Assembly (NCBI RefSeq): GCF_027941955.1
Contig: NZ_CP115960.1
Location: 1,550,001-1,614,000 of the forward strand
Length of the DNA stretch: 64,000 nt
Reading direction: 5' to 3'
DNA from: Sphingomonas sp. 7/4-4
Lineage (GTDB): Bacteria; Pseudomonadota; Alphaproteobacteria; Sphingomonadales; Sphingomonadaceae
A program made the position numbers and the translations under genes. Shown in pieces: positions 8,958 through 19,245 of this stretch. Each line of letters starts with the position of its first letter. The first letter of the stretch is position 1. The notes below the pieces were generated by a model. The model saw only the letters and a list, made by a program, of their open reading frames with translations. It was not told where the DNA came from and ran no database searches.

Positions 8958-9485
8958 GTGGCGATCCTTCGAACAACGAGCAGGTCGCGCACGATCGCGG
9001 TGGTCCTCCTCGTCGGCGGGCTTTCCGCCCTGCTGGGCTGGACTTTCGCAACATGGCAAGCGCATCGAGCTGCTGCGGAACAGGCCAGCCTCGTACATCA
9101 ATTGCAAGCCAGGTTGCGCTGCGCCGATTACTGGAACGCCCGGTACGGCGCTGCCGATGCCCGGTTCGAGTTTGAACGGGGACGCGCCGCCTTGCTCGAA
9201 GTCGTGACGGCGGATCATTTCTCGATCGACTATGGAACACCAGGGCTGCGCAAGGGCGTGTCGATCGCCGTCCGCCGTGACCATCCCTTCCGCGGCCCGA
9301 ACCTGGCCGATCTAGATATTGCCCGACGCAACCTGCCGGCCGCCCTCCGATGCTACGGGCTGATATCCTACGCCTATGATTACAATGTTGCGATGCTGGC
9401 GCTGCTCAATCGCTCGGGCGATGCCTATAATCAACCGGTGAGCCCCGAGTTCAGAGCAGCGGAGAGATCGGTCGGCGGCCGCTAA
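8958..9485 (+). CDS. Hypothetical protein with N-terminal membrane anchor
   Basis: A 175-residue protein starting GTG at 8958, 22 bases after the hydrolase gene. Residues 12-32 form one hydrophobic helix (TIAVVLLVGGLSALLGWTFA), followed by a short helical region and a globular domain with Cys at about 55 and 141. I recognise no family. The same orientation and tight spacing suggest co-transcription with the upstream hydrolase. Most likely an inner-membrane protein with a periplasmic domain. Confidence 0.65.
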   Translation: MAILRTTSRSRTIAVVLLVGGLSALLGWTFATWQAHRAAAEQASLVHQLQARLRCADYWNARYGAADARFEFERGRAALLEVVTADHFSIDYGTPGLRKGVSIAVRRDHPFRGPNLADLDIARRNLPAALRCYGLISYAYDYNVAMLALLNRSGDAYNQPVSPEFRAAERSVGGR

Positions 9486-9521
9486 TCATGCGGAGCCATA
9501 TCGATCGGGGATCGCGTTGGG

Positions 9522-9854
9522 CTAGCGCCGTGCCGCCCCGACGGCCAGGCAGATCCACCCCGCGATCAGCGCCGCGCCGCCGATCGGAGTTATCGCACCG
9601 AGCCAGCGCGGCATTCCCAGCGCCATCAGGTATAGCGTTCCCGCGAACACGCCTGACCCGCCGACGAACAGCCACGGCGAAATGCGCGCGCCCATCCGCA
9701 CCGCCACCAACGCCGCCACGGCGTGGATCAGCTGATATTGTCCGCCGGTCCGCAGCCATTCCGCAGGCTGGCCCGTGACGCCGTGCGCCCCGAACGCCCC
9801 GGCCGCCACGGCGAGCGCGCCCGAAAGCGCCGCGAGCACCGTAACCAGCCTCAC
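9522..9854 (-). CDS. DUF423 family small membrane protein
   Basis: A 110-residue integral membrane protein. The start is GTG at 9854, where GTGA overlaps the dgkA stop. The N-terminal AGAFGAHG motif and four hydrophobic helices match the DUF423 (YgdD-like) family. The family function is unknown. It is the last gene of the overlapping chain Fe-S scaffold, K+ efflux antiporter, dgkA, DUF423. Confidence 0.85.
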   Translation of the reverse strand: MRLVTVLAALSGALAVAAGAFGAHGVTGQPAEWLRTGGQYQLIHAVAALVAVRMGARISPWLFVGGSGVFAGTLYLMALGMPRWLGAITPIGGAALIAGWICLAVGAARR

Positions 9855-10228
9855 CAGCCGAGCTCCGCGAGGAACTTCGGAGCCGTCGCCCCCACCATCG
9901 CCACGCCGACCACCAAGGCCGCGATGCTTGTCGCCAGCACCGCCCCAGCCAGCATGTCCTTTGCCACCTTGATCGACGGGTGGACGCCCGGGTGGAGCAA
10001 GTCGATCACTGCCTCCATCGCCGAGTTGAGCAGTTCGAGTGCGAGCACAAGCGCGCAGGTCACCGCCACCAGCCCCCACCAGATCGGCGCCGGCCGCAGC
10101 ACGATCAACGCGAGCGATGCGACGCCCGCCAGCGCGGTCTGCGTGCGAAAGCTCGCCTCGCGTGCCCAGCCCGTGCGAATGCCCTCCAGCGCGAAGCCCA
10201 TGCGTTCGCGGAAGGGCCGGTTCTTCAC
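9851..10228 (-). CDS. dgkA: Diacylglycerol kinase
   Basis: DgkA phosphorylates diacylglycerol in the inner membrane to recycle it into phospholipid. The 125-residue protein has the family hallmark ALELLNSAMEAVIDL, whose acidic residues form the active site, followed by KVAKDMLAGAV, and three transmembrane helices. The start is GTG at 10228, overlapping the antiporter stop as GTGA; the end overlaps the DUF423 start the same way. Length and motif are normal for the family. Confidence 0.93.
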   Translation of the reverse strand: MKNRPFRERMGFALEGIRTGWAREASFRTQTALAGVASLALIVLRPAPIWWGLVAVTCALVLALELLNSAMEAVIDLLHPGVHPSIKVAKDMLAGAVLATSIAALVVGVAMVGATAPKFLAELGW

Positions 10229-12005
10229 TTTTGCTCGAGGTCCGCTTCGGCGGCCGCCGCCTGACCGGCCTGGCTGAACATCGAATCGCGCGCGGCATAG
10301 ATGTCGCCGGTCTCGCGCTGGAGCTTGAGTCGCTCGTAATCGCGGCGGCGATATTCGGCCTCGGTCTTTTCGATCTCGGCGGCGTCGACCCCCACTGCGT
10401 CCATCGCGCGCCGGGCCATCACGATCGCGCTCTCCAGCATCTCGCGCACCGCGCCCGCGATCGGCGCGCCCTTCATCTTCATCACCGACCGCCGATCATA
10501 AGCGCGCACGAAGATCGTCGCCTTGGGGAAGGCATGATGGATCCCCTCCAGCGCCTCGGTATCGAGCCCGTCGCCGTCCTGGCAGAAGAGCAGCAACTCG
10601 GCGTCGGCGGCACCGGCCTGCCGGAGAATATCGGTCCGCGTGCCGTCGCCATAATAGACCTTCATCCCGAAGGTGCCCGCAGTCTCGATCATCTCGACGT
10701 CGGTATCGACCAGAGTCACCGGAATGCCCTGACCGATCAGCATCTGCGCAACGGTCTGGCCGAAGCGGCCATAGCCCACCACCACGGCGTTCGACCCGTC
10801 ATGCTGCGGCGTTTCCATGCCGTCGGCGCTCCGTTCGGGCTCGGTGCGCAGCTTCTTCGTCGCCATCATCAGGAACGGCGTGGTGGCCATCGACAGCGTC
10901 ACGATCGCCCCGAAGATGCTCGCCGCCTCGCCGGTGATCAGCATCGCGGACTGCGCCTGCGCGAACAGCACGAATCCGAACTCGCCGCCCTGGCTCAGCA
11001 ATATGCCCAGCGCGAAAGCCGGCCGTCGCTTCATCCCGAACAGCAGGCCCAGCCCCATGATCAGCACCGCCTTGGTCGCGATCAGCGCCAGCGCCATGCC
11101 CGCGACGAAGAGCGGCCGCTCTGCGATCGCGTGCAGGTTGAGCGTCATACCCACGGCGAGGAAGAACAGGCCGAGCAGGATCGCGCGGAACGGCTCGACA
11201 TCGGCTTCCAGCTCGTGGCGATAGGGCGAATCCGCCAGCATCACGCCCGCGATGAACGCCCCCAATGCCGCCGAAAGCCCCAGCATCTCCATGATCGCCG
11301 CGCTCGCGATCACGGTGAACAGCCCCGCGAACACGAACATCTCGCGCTCGCCGAGATTGCCGATGAGCCGGAAGGCGGGGCGCAGCACATAGCGCCCGGC
11401 GAGGATCAGCCCCACGATGGCGAGCACGGTATAGATCCCGAGCAGCCAGCCCGGGGGCCGTGCAGGTCCGCGGGATTGCGCGACATCGCCGCGACGATCG
11501 TGATCAGCGGCACGATCGACAGGTCCTGGAACAGCAGGATCGCGAAGGCACGCTCGCCCAAGGGCGTCCGCAGCCGGCCCGCCGATTGCAGCAGCGGCAG
11601 CACCTGCGCGGTCGACGAGAGCGCAAGCGGCAGGCCCAACGCGAGTGCCGCGGCCAAGGTCGATTCGGCGGCAAGCCAGACGATCCCGGCCACCGCGAGC
11701 CCGCACAGGGTCACCTGCATCAGGCCGAGCCCGAAGATATCGCGCCGCATCCGCCATAGCCGCGACGGGCTCAGCTCGAGCCCGACGAGGAACAGCAGCA
11801 ATGCGATGCCCAGTTCGGCGATGCCCAATTTGCTCTCGGCGTCGCCCACCAGCCCCAGCACTTGCGGCCCGACCACCGCGCCGGCGACGAGGAAACCCAG
11901 GGTCGCGCCCAGCCCCAGCCGGCGGAAGATCAGGACGAAGACGAGCGCGAAGCCGAGCAGCGGCACGCCGTCATGCAGCAGCGAAAGGCCGGAATGATCC
12001 TCCAT
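10225..12005 (-). CDS. KefB/KefC-type K+:H+ efflux antiporter with RCK domain (one frameshift)
   Basis: A CPA2-family transporter of about 593 residues. The N-terminal part (from MEDHSGLSLLHDGVPLLGF) has about 12 membrane helices including LLLFLVGLELSPSRLW and SQGGEFGFVLFAQ. The cytoplasmic RCK/TrkA-N domain reads NAVVVGYGRFGQTVAQML, an NAD-type nucleotide fold, with the acidic LVDTDVEMIE after it. Kef systems export K+ to protect against electrophiles, usually gated by glutathione (family knowledge). The frame breaks at a G run at 11453-11457, where one base seems to be missing (HGP-PGWLLGIY). The ATG at 12005 overlaps the stop of the Fe-S scaffold gene. KefB and KefC cannot be told apart here. 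Confidence 0.88.
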
Positions 12006-12428
12006 CAGCCGCGCGCCTGAAGCGCAGCCTCGGCCGCGGCTTCGAACGCTAGCCGGATCGAGGCGTGGCGTCCGCGATGCGCGATCGCCGGGGCGAGGAT
12101 GTCTAGCCCGGGCCATCCCGGGGATCGCTCCGCTCACCTGCCAGCCACGCAGTCAGTTCGTCGCGTGCCCCGGCGATTTCCTCAGGCGTCCGTCCGACGA
12201 CATGCGCGCCCATCAACGCCGCGGATGCCTGTCCCAGCGCACAGGCCCGCACCAGCATTCCCACCGCGCCGACCCGCCCCTCGGCGTCGAGATCCACATC
12301 GACCGTCACTCGGCTCCCGCACACCGGCGAGCGCTTCTCGACGCTGCCGGCGGGGTCCACCAGCCGCTCGTGAAAGGGATCTCGGCGGCGAGCCGAAGGA
12401 TCTGCGTGTTGTAGAGTGGGGCGTTCAC
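12005..12428 (-). CDS. NifU/IscU-like iron-sulfur cluster assembly scaffold (two frameshifts)
   Basis: Pieces in three frames join into about 141 residues: VNAPLYNTQILRLAAEIP, then FHERLVDP..VEKRSPVCGSRVTVDV, then LDILAPAIAHRGRHASIRL. The Cys in SPVCGS and in RACALGQASAAL are the conserved scaffold cysteines of the NifU N-terminal family. Bases appear to be missing near 12376-12378 and near 12111-12114. The start is GTG at 12428. It is the first gene of the overlapping chain leading to the antiporter. Alphaproteobacteria often carry such a stand-alone scaffold-like protein; its client is unknown. Confidence 0.75.
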
Positions 12429-12577
12429 ATCTTGCCATGTAAGCGGCAAAGCGCCGCACGCCCAGCCCCTTCGACCGCCCCTGAAACGAGATTGACGGCC
12501 CGGCACGCCTTGTAGATCGTGCGGTCGCGATGCCCGTCAGGCGCCTCGCCGTACGAACGATCGAGCCGAGGAACTCA

Positions 12578-13734
12578 ATGATCATCAAACCGGAACTGGC
12601 GCTTGCCGCACTGCTGCTGTGCGAGCCACTTTCCGCCCGCGCCCAACTCGTCGGCGTCGGCCTCGACGGTGAGGCGAGGATGGTTGACGGAGAAGTGACG
12701 CCCCCGCCGGCGCTGGTGCCGGATCGCCTCGTCTTCCTCGAATTCCGCGACGGCAAGGTGACGGGCCGGCGCGAGGTCGAGGCCCCGGTGAGTTTCCAGG
12801 GCCCGCCTTCGGCGATCGCTTTCTCCCCGACCGGCGGACCGCCTTCGCCACCGCCGCCACCGGCCGGGCACCGGGCGAGCCGGGCAAGATGGCTCCCATC
12901 GATACCTTGACCCTCGTCGATCTCGCGGGCGAAAGGCCGCGCGTCGTCCAGAGTCTCGCGCTCGGTGCCGCGCCCGTCTCGCTTGCGCTCAGCCCGGACG
13001 GCACGATGCTGATCGTACCGCATGCCGATGACGACAGCGCCACGATCCTGCACGTCGCGAACGGTCACGCGGCGATCGTCGAGCGCGTTCGCTTCGCCAA
13101 GGGTTCTCGGCCACTGGCGGCGGTGTTTCTTCCCTCCGGGAAGGGGGCGTTGCTGACCTTCGCGGGGCAGAACGCGGTGCGGTTGTTCGCGATCGAGGCT
13201 GGTCGCCTCAAGTCGGAACCGCGCGCCGAGTTGAGCGCCGGCGTCTACCCCGCCGCGCTCGCGATATGTGGCGCCAGCGGTCTCGCGGTCGTCGCCAATT
13301 ATGGCGTGGTGAGCGGCGACGCCGACACGATCAGCCTCATCGATCTTGCCGGCGATCGGCCGCGCGTGATCGACACGGCAAGCGTCGGCCCGGCGCCCGA
13401 GGGCGTTGCCTGCTCTGGCGACGGCCGCTGGGCGGCGGCCGCGATTCAGAACAGGAGTACCGTCCCCGCGGCCGATCCCCGCCACGCGCCGGGCAGCAAG
13501 GTGGTGCTGCTCGCGATCGAGAACCGGCGCCTGAAACGTCGCGCCGAGGCCGATATCGGCGCATGGTCGCAGGGCGTGGCCTTTATCGACGGCACCGCGA
13601 CGCTCGTCGCCGAAAGCATCGTCGACAAGGCACTGCACGTTCTCCGCCTCACCGGCGATCGGCTCGAGCCGGTTGGCGCTCCGATCCGGTTCGAGACCGC
13701 CGGCCCCGCGTCGCTCGGCATTGCGCGGGATTGA
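12578..13734 (+). CDS. Secreted beta-propeller (YncE/lactonase-like) protein (one frameshift)
   Basis: The start at ATG 12578, after a GAGGA ribosome site, gives MIIKPELALAALLLCEPLSA, a signal peptide. The mature part has repeated blades with the pattern LSPDG / FLPSG / SGDGRWAAA and repeated phrases LIDLAGDRPRVI and LVDLAGERPRVV, typical of seven-bladed propellers. The frame slips at the C run 12825-12828 (one base missing, FSPDRRTAFATA..), and the repaired length is about 385 residues. It is transcribed away from the Fe-S scaffold gene. The ligand or activity is unknown. Confidence 0.8.
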
Positions 13735-13747
13735 TCGCCGGCCCGGC

Positions 13748-14308
13748 TCAATTGTCGTTGGCGATCGCGGCCGTATTATCTTCTTCGTCCCCGCCGAACA
13801 CCGGCTCGCCCTTGCGCCGCCGATCGACGAAATCCGCCACCGTCGCGCTCGATTTGTCGAGCAAGGGATAGGTGGTCGAGTGCGTGATCCAGTCCGGCCG
13901 TCCCGTCGGTCCGCCGCCGACGGTATCGAAGACGAGAACCAGCAGCAGGAAGCCGATGCTCACCAGCACCAGTCCCTTGAGCGCTCCGAAGCCGAACCCC
14001 AGCGCCCGGTCGATCGGTCCGAGGATGCTCTGGCGCATCCGCGAGCCGATGGTGTTGGCGATCAGCCGTCCGCCGAGATAGGTCACGCCGGCGAGGATCG
14101 CGAAGGCGAGCACCGCCCCGCCCTGCGCGGTGCCCACCGCACCCGACATCAATTCGGCGAACGGCGCGTGGAACAGCTTGAGCACCAGCACCACCGCCAG
14201 CCACGCGCCCAGCGCCAGCACCTCGGTCACGAATCCGCGGAGGAAGCCCAGCACCGCCGCCCCGCCGATCGCGAGCAGCACGACTATATCTAGTCCGGTC
14301 AAAGCCAT
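13748..14308 (-). CDS. cvpA: CvpA family membrane protein
   Basis: A 186-residue protein with four membrane helices. The start MALTGLDIVVLLAIGGAAVL, the motif FLRGFVTEVLALGAW and the loop SRMRQSILGPIDRALGFGFG match CvpA. CvpA was named for colicin V export; in most bacteria its role concerns envelope stress and its mechanism is unclear. It converges with the propeller gene, the two stops being 13 bases apart. The acidic C-terminal tail (GGDEEDN) is cytosolic by prediction. Confidence 0.9.
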   Translation of the reverse strand: MALTGLDIVVLLAIGGAAVLGFLRGFVTEVLALGAWLAVVLVLKLFHAPFAELMSGAVGTAQGGAVLAFAILAGVTYLGGRLIANTIGSRMRQSILGPIDRALGFGFGALKGLVLVSIGFLLLVLVFDTVGGGPTGRPDWITHSTTYPLLDKSSATVADFVDRRRKGEPVFGGDEEDNTAAIANDN

Positions 14309-14390
14309 GAAACGCGTCCCTCCCGCCGCCCTGATAATCGGCTGCCGGGCACCGCGATAGGCGTCATATTCGCTTTCGATCGCTCTACTT

Positions 14391-14507
14391 CTTCGTCACC
14401 CCGGCCTTGTGCCGGGGTCCACTGTGCGGCACGCGAGCGCCTCGAGGATCTTGCTGCTCTCCCGCGGCCTGGTGGACCCCGGCACAAGGCCGGGGTGACG
14501 AATGAAG
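14391..14507. repeat. Intergenic inverted repeat, CACCCCGG family, copy 1
   Basis: The arms 14391-14422 and 14472-14507 are inverted copies built on GTCACCCCGGCCTTGTGCCG plus GGGTCCAC. The 49-base centre is not conserved with copy 2 at 19246-19354. It sits between cvpA and the lipocalin gene. Two copies with the same arms but different centres in 5 kb point to a dispersed non-coding element. Confidence 0.8.
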
Positions 14508-14554
14508 ACGTGTTGATTGCCTCCACTACTGGATCGACACCGCACGTCCCCCGC

Positions 14555-15118
14555 TCAGCCCTGTCGCGTCACGCGCAGTGCCCAGCGGTCATAGCCGAGC
14601 GCCTCGACGCGCTTGAGCAAAGCTTCGGCCACGGCCGGAGCGGGTTTCGCCTCGCGGCTCAACAGCCAGAGATAGCGCCCGCTCGGCTCACCGACGATCG
14701 ACCATTCATACGCGTCGCCATGATCGAGCACCCAATAATCGCCGGTGTAAAGCGGGCCGAAGAACGACACCTTGAGCTTGGCATTGGTCGTATCGTCGGC
14801 GACGATCGCGTGGCCTTCGACATAGCTGCGCTCGCCCCGCGGCCCGCCCTGGACGCCGCTGTTGACGATGCCGATCCGGCCGTCCTCGTCCAGCGTATAT
14901 TCGGCCGTCACGGCATCGAGCCCCTTCTGGAAGCGGTTCTCGTGCCGGGCGAGTTCGAACCATTTGCCGAGATAGCGCGCCAGCTCGACCGGCTTTGCCG
15001 GCTCGGGCACCTGCGGGTTGATCACCGGCGGCCGCGTCGCGCGCGAATAGAGGAAGAGGCCGCCAATGGCGGCGGCGGCGACGCCGGTGGCGATCTTGAT
15101 CGCAGTCGATTGCTTCAT
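14555..15118 (-). CDS. Blc-like lipocalin with N-terminal anchor
   Basis: A 187-residue lipocalin. Residues 8-25 are a hydrophobic signal or anchor, and no lipobox Cys is present, unlike E. coli Blc. The lipocalin signature is seen in LARYLGKWFELARHENRFQKG, followed by beta strands such as AEYTLDEDGRIGIVNSG and the conserved late motif SGRYLWLLSREAKP. Lipocalins of this type bind fatty acids or lysophospholipids in the envelope. It is flanked by repeat copy 1 and by a DJ-1-like gene. Confidence 0.9.
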   Translation of the reverse strand: MKQSTAIKIATGVAAAAIGGLFLYSRATRPPVINPQVPEPAKPVELARYLGKWFELARHENRFQKGLDAVTAEYTLDEDGRIGIVNSGVQGGPRGERSYVEGHAIVADDTTNAKLKVSFFGPLYTGDYWVLDHGDAYEWSIVGEPSGRYLWLLSREAKPAPAVAEALLKRVEALGYDRWALRVTRQG

Positions 15119-15238
15119 GGCGCCATAGTGCGATGCGGCACGGCGGATTGATAGTCCCTCCGGACCGCCGCGCCGTGAAATCGCCTCTCCGCGCCGCCTT
15201 CACGTGCCGGCGCAAAACCGACGCCGCTTTGTCCCCGG

Positions 15239-15858
15239 TCAGGCGGCGATCGGCGTCGTCACCGGGAGGAACGGCGCCACGGCGGCCATCGCCTGTGCGA
15301 CATAGGCCCGTTTCTCGCCCACCGGCGCGACGTAATCGATCGCTTCCTCGGCATCACGGACGCTTGCGAGACGGGCGATGATCCACGCGGCGAGATATTG
15401 CGACGACAGGCATCCGCCCGCGGTCGCGACATTGCCGTGCGCGACGAACGGCGTGTCGAGCACGGTCACGCCGGCCTCGATCACCCAGGGCTTGGTCGTC
15501 AGATCGGTGCAGGCGGGAAGATCCCCACCAGCCCGAGCTTGGCGAGCAGCAACGTGCCCGAGCATTGCGCGCCGATCAGCTGGCGCGCGGGATCGAGTGT
15601 CAATTGCGCCAGCAGCGCCTGATCGGCGGCGATCTCGCGCGTCCTGATGCCGCTGCCGATGATCACCGCATCGGCCTCCGCCGCGAATTCCAGCGGTTTC
15701 TGCCGCTGGACGGTGACGCCGTTCATCGAAGTGACTTCAGGCGTCGGCGACGTGATATGCGCCCGCCAGCCTTTCGGCTTCATCCGATTGAGGATCGCGG
15801 CGGCGATGAATGAGTCCAGCTCGTTGAACCCGTCGAACGTCAGAACGGCAATCTGCAC
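15239..15858 (-). CDS. DJ-1/PfpI family protein (one frameshift)
   Basis: A ThiJ/PfpI-fold protein of about 206 residues. The start is GTG at 15858, preceded by GGGAGG, giving VQIAVLTFDGFNELDSFIAA. The nucleophile elbow reads IGAQCSGTLLLAKLG, with Cys in the position expected for DJ-1-like hydrolases, and the later part has VAHGNVATAGGCLSSQYLA. One base is missing in the C run 15523-15526, after which the frame continues as DLPACTDLTTKPWVIEAG. The family includes amidases, chaperone-like and deglycase proteins; the substrate is unknown. Confidence 0.82.
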
Positions 15859-15993
15859 GGCAACCTCCCGTCCGGGCCTCCCTGGCAGCGCGCCCGTCCG
15901 GCACAAATGGTCGCGCGGGCCCCGGATTGCCAGCTTCTTCACGCGCCTCGCACTGGTGATTATGGTGGGCCGTCCCTTCTCCGGAGTTCGTGT

Positions 15994-16425
15994 ATGCGCC
16001 CTGCCCTCTTCGCCTGCCTCGCTCTGGTCACGACCGCGAGTCCGGCACTTGCCCAACAAGCGGCGCTCGATCCGCAGACCGCCGTCTATGAATTGCGCAT
16101 CTATTATCCCGCGCCCGGCAAGCTCGCCGCGCTCAACGCCCGGTTCCGCGAGCATACGCTCAAGCTTTTCGAGAAGCACGGCATGCGCAACGTCGCCTAT
16201 TGGAACGAGCAGCCGACCAAGGATGCCCCCGAGGGACGCGTGGTCTATGTGCTCGCTTATCCCAGCCGCGAGGCACGCGAGGCGGACTGGAAGGCGTTCG
16301 GCGCGGATCCCGAGTGGCGCGCCGTGGTCGCTGCGTCCGAGGCGGACGGCAAGCTGGTGACGAAAGTCGACAGCATATTCATGACGATGGCCGATTATTC
16401 GCCGCCGATCACGTTACCGCGCTGA
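15994..16425 (+). CDS. Secreted NIPSNAP family protein
   Basis: A 143-residue protein with signal peptide MRPALFACLALVTTASPALA and a NIPSNAP dimeric alpha/beta-barrel domain (VYELRIYYPAPGKLAALNAR; later WNEQPT, FVxx-like VYVLAYPSREARE and WKAFGADPEWR). An ATG at 15994 with GGAG upstream is the best start. NIPSNAP domains are found in stress and small-molecule-binding proteins; this exported form has no known role. Confidence 0.88.
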   Translation: MRPALFACLALVTTASPALAQQAALDPQTAVYELRIYYPAPGKLAALNARFREHTLKLFEKHGMRNVAYWNEQPTKDAPEGRVVYVLAYPSREAREADWKAFGADPEWRAVVAASEADGKLVTKVDSIFMTMADYSPPITLPR

Positions 16426-16448
16426 GGGGCTGGAGGGTCTCGTGATCC

Positions 16449-17817
16449 TCACCGCCCCAGCAAATGATCCACGAACGCCCCGAGCGACTTGAACCCCGCC
16501 ATTTCCAGCCCGCCGGTATCGGCTTGCGCCGCCGGGGCCATCGCGCGGCCGAAGCCGAGCTTGGCCGCCTCGCGACAGCGGAGTGCACCATGCGCCACCG
16601 GCCGCACTTCGCCCGATAGGGCGACTTCGCCGAACGCGATCGCGTCGGCCGGCACCGGCCGCTCGGCCAGCGCCGACACCAGGGCCGCCGCCACCGCGAG
16701 GTCCGCGGCGGGATCCTGCACCCGATAGCCGCCCGAGATGTTGAGATAGACCTCGCAGGACGAGAAGCTCAGCCCGCAGCGCGCCTCGAGCACTGCGAGG
16801 ATCATCGCCAGCCGGCCGCTGTCCCAGCCGACCACCGCACGCCGCGGCGTGGCGCCGCTCGCCAGCCGCACGGTCAGCGCCTGCACTTCGACCAAAACCG
16901 GGCGCGTGCCCTCCAGCGCGGGAAAGACGATCGTTCCCGTCACGCTCTCGTCGCGATGCGTGAGGAAGAGCGACGAAGGATTGCCGACCTCGGCCAGCCC
17001 TTCGCTCTGCATCGCGAACACGCCGATCTCGTCGGTGCCGCCGAAGCGGTTCTTGACCGCGCGCAGGATGCGATATTGGTGGCTGCGCTCGCCCTCGAAG
17101 GCGAGCACGGTATCGACCATGTGCTCGAGCACGCGCGGCCCGGCGATGCTGCCGTCCTTGGTGACGTGGCCGACCAGCACCAAAGCCGTGCCGCGTTCCT
17201 TGGCGAAGCGGATCAGCTCGCCCGCACTCGCGCGCACCTGGCTCACCGTCCCCGGCGCGCCTTCGATCAGGTCCGAATGCATCGTCTGGATCGAGATCGA
17301 TCACCACCAGCGCCGGTGCCGGGCCCTGCCCTAGCGTGGTCAGGATATCGCGCACCGATGTCGCCGCGGCGAGCTGCACCGGCGCGTTGCCCAGCCCCAG
17401 CCGCCGCGCACGCAGCCGCACCTGGTCCGCCGCCTCCTCGCCCGAGACATAAGCGACACTCAGCCCGCGGCTGGCGATCTTGGCCGCCGCCTGGAGCAGC
17501 AGAGTCGATTTGCCGATCCCCGGATCGCCGCCGATCAGCGTCGCGCTGCCCTCGACGAAACCGCCGCCCAGCGCGCGGTCGAGCTCGGCGATTCCCGTGC
17601 TCGTCCGCTCGGGCAGCGCGATCTCGGAGTTGAGACCGACAAGCTGGATCGCCCGCCCGCCCGACTGGAGATTATGCTTCGCCTGGAACGGCGTGACGAC
17701 GCCGCCGCCATCCTCCACCAGCGTATTCCAGTCGCCGCAATCGGCGCATTGCCCCGCCCATTGCGAGGATACCGACCCGCAGGCCTGGCACACATATCGC
17801 TTCTTCGGCTTTGCCAT
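16449..17817 (-). CDS. radA: DNA repair protein RadA (one frameshift)
   Basis: RadA (Sms) is a RecA-like ATPase that drives branch migration in recombination. The zinc finger is C10-C13-C24-C27 in VCQACGS..QCADCGDW. Walker A is GGDPGIGKST at about 96-105, the RadA-specific KNRFGG motif follows, and the C-terminal Lon-like domain includes EVYLNISGGYRVQDPAADLA. The frame shifts near 17292-17300 by one extra base (a GATC repeat), between VVID and SIQTMHSDL. The repaired length is 455 residues, normal for RadA. An extra base in this gene is most simply a sequence error. Confidence 0.94.
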
Positions 17818-17928
17818 GCCGTCACGCTAGCGCAGGAACAGGAAGGGAACAACTGGATTTCGCTGGGCGATGGGCTTGCGCCCTTCGGGTTATCGACTAC
17901 AGATGTAATCGTTCAAGGGAGGGCCGAA

Positions 17929-19225
17929 GTGATCAGGTTGTTCATTGTCGTGGCGTTCGCACTTGCCGCCCCGATCGCCGCGCGGGCGCAGACCGGCCAA
18001 TGGGTCGTTGTCACAGATCGCTGGGGCAACAAGGAATATTCGACGCTCAACCTCGCCGCGGACGGCAAGATTGTCACCGGCGACTGGGACGGCGATGCAC
18101 TCACGGGCACGGTTCGCGGAACACGCTTCCAGCTTACCGTGAAGGACGCGCGCGGCACCTCCTACGGGTTCGAGGGCGAGGCGGGTCGCGACGGCCTCAG
18201 CGGCACCGCCGACTTCCCCGACGGCAACAATCCCGTGGCGCGGGTCCGGCACGCGTTCACTGCCCGGCGCGTTCCCGACCGCCCGCCCGGCGGGCCGCGC
18301 GTCCATGATTTCCGCCCGACCGACTATGCGAACAGCTTCACGCCCGATCGCCCGCCCGTCCTGACGATCTGGCCCGGCGATACGGTGCGCACCACGACGA
18401 TCGACTCCGGCGGCATGGACGCGCAGGGCGTCACCCGCGCATTGTTCGGCAATCCCCAGACCGGCCCCTTCTTCATCGCCGGCGCGGCGCAGGGCGACAC
18501 GGTGATCGTGCATATCAAGCGGCTGCGGCTGAACCGCGACTGGGCCGACAGCCTCGACACGATCGTCGGCCGCGCGCTGGGTTCGTCGCTCGTCCCCGAG
18601 GCCGGGAAGCTCGGCAAGCCGGTCCGCTGGCGGCTGGACCGTAGCGCCGGTTACGCCACGCCCGAAGGCGCCACCGGCGCATTGCGAAACTTCCGGGTGC
18701 CCGTCCGCCCGATGCTCGGAGGGCTGGCGCTGGCGAACGGCTTCGGCGCACCGCCTTTGTCGACCGGCGATACCGGCCGCGCCGGAGGCAATATGGACTT
18801 TCCGGAGGTCGTCGAGGGCAACAGCGTCTGGCTGCCCGTGCAGCAGCCCGGCGGGCTGCTCTATCTGGGCGACGCGCATGCCCGCCAGGGCGACGGCGAG
18901 ACTTCGCAATATGCGCTGGAGACGTCGATGGACGTCGAGTTCACCGTCGAGCTGATCAAGCGCAAGACAGTGCCGATGCCGCGGGTCGAGATCCCCCACC
19001 GAGCTGATGGTGCTCGGCCAGGCCGGCTCGCTCGACGAGGCGCTCAAACAGGCGAGCACCGGGCTGATCCAGTGGCTCCGCCAGGATTATGGGCTGAGCC
19101 TCTCCGAAGCGGCGCAAGTGATGGGAGCCGCGGTGCGCTTCACCGTCCCCAATCTCGCTGGGCGGAGCGTCGGCGTGGCGGCGCGGATCGACAAGGTATT
19201 GCTGCCGGCTCGGGCCGCGCAATAG
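17929..19225 (+). CDS. Exported acetamidase/formamidase-like protein with extra N-terminal domain (one frameshift)
   Basis: The start at GTG 17929, after AGGGAGG, gives a signal peptide ending ARA-QTG. Residues 22-110 form a small beta domain (WVVVTDRWGNKEYSTLNL, repeated DG and GxxxG turns) not found in simple formamidases. From about residue 125 the FmdA/AmdA domain follows: PVLTIWPGDTVRTTTIDSGG, then NPQTGPFFIAGA, GGNMDFPEVVEGNSVWLPV and LYLGDAHARQGDGE. The frame breaks at the C run 18993-18997 (one extra C), after which TELMVLGQAGSLDEALK continues to 19225. It probably hydrolyses a small amide in the periplasm; the substrate is unknown. Confidence 0.85.
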
Positions 19226-19245
19226 GGAGCGACTTCTTCTCTCTT

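Noticed and set aside
10039-11997. Long plus-strand frame (652 codons) opposite the Kef antiporter and dgkA
   Set aside because: His/Arg/Gln-rich with no domain; the minus strand has membrane helices and an RCK motif.
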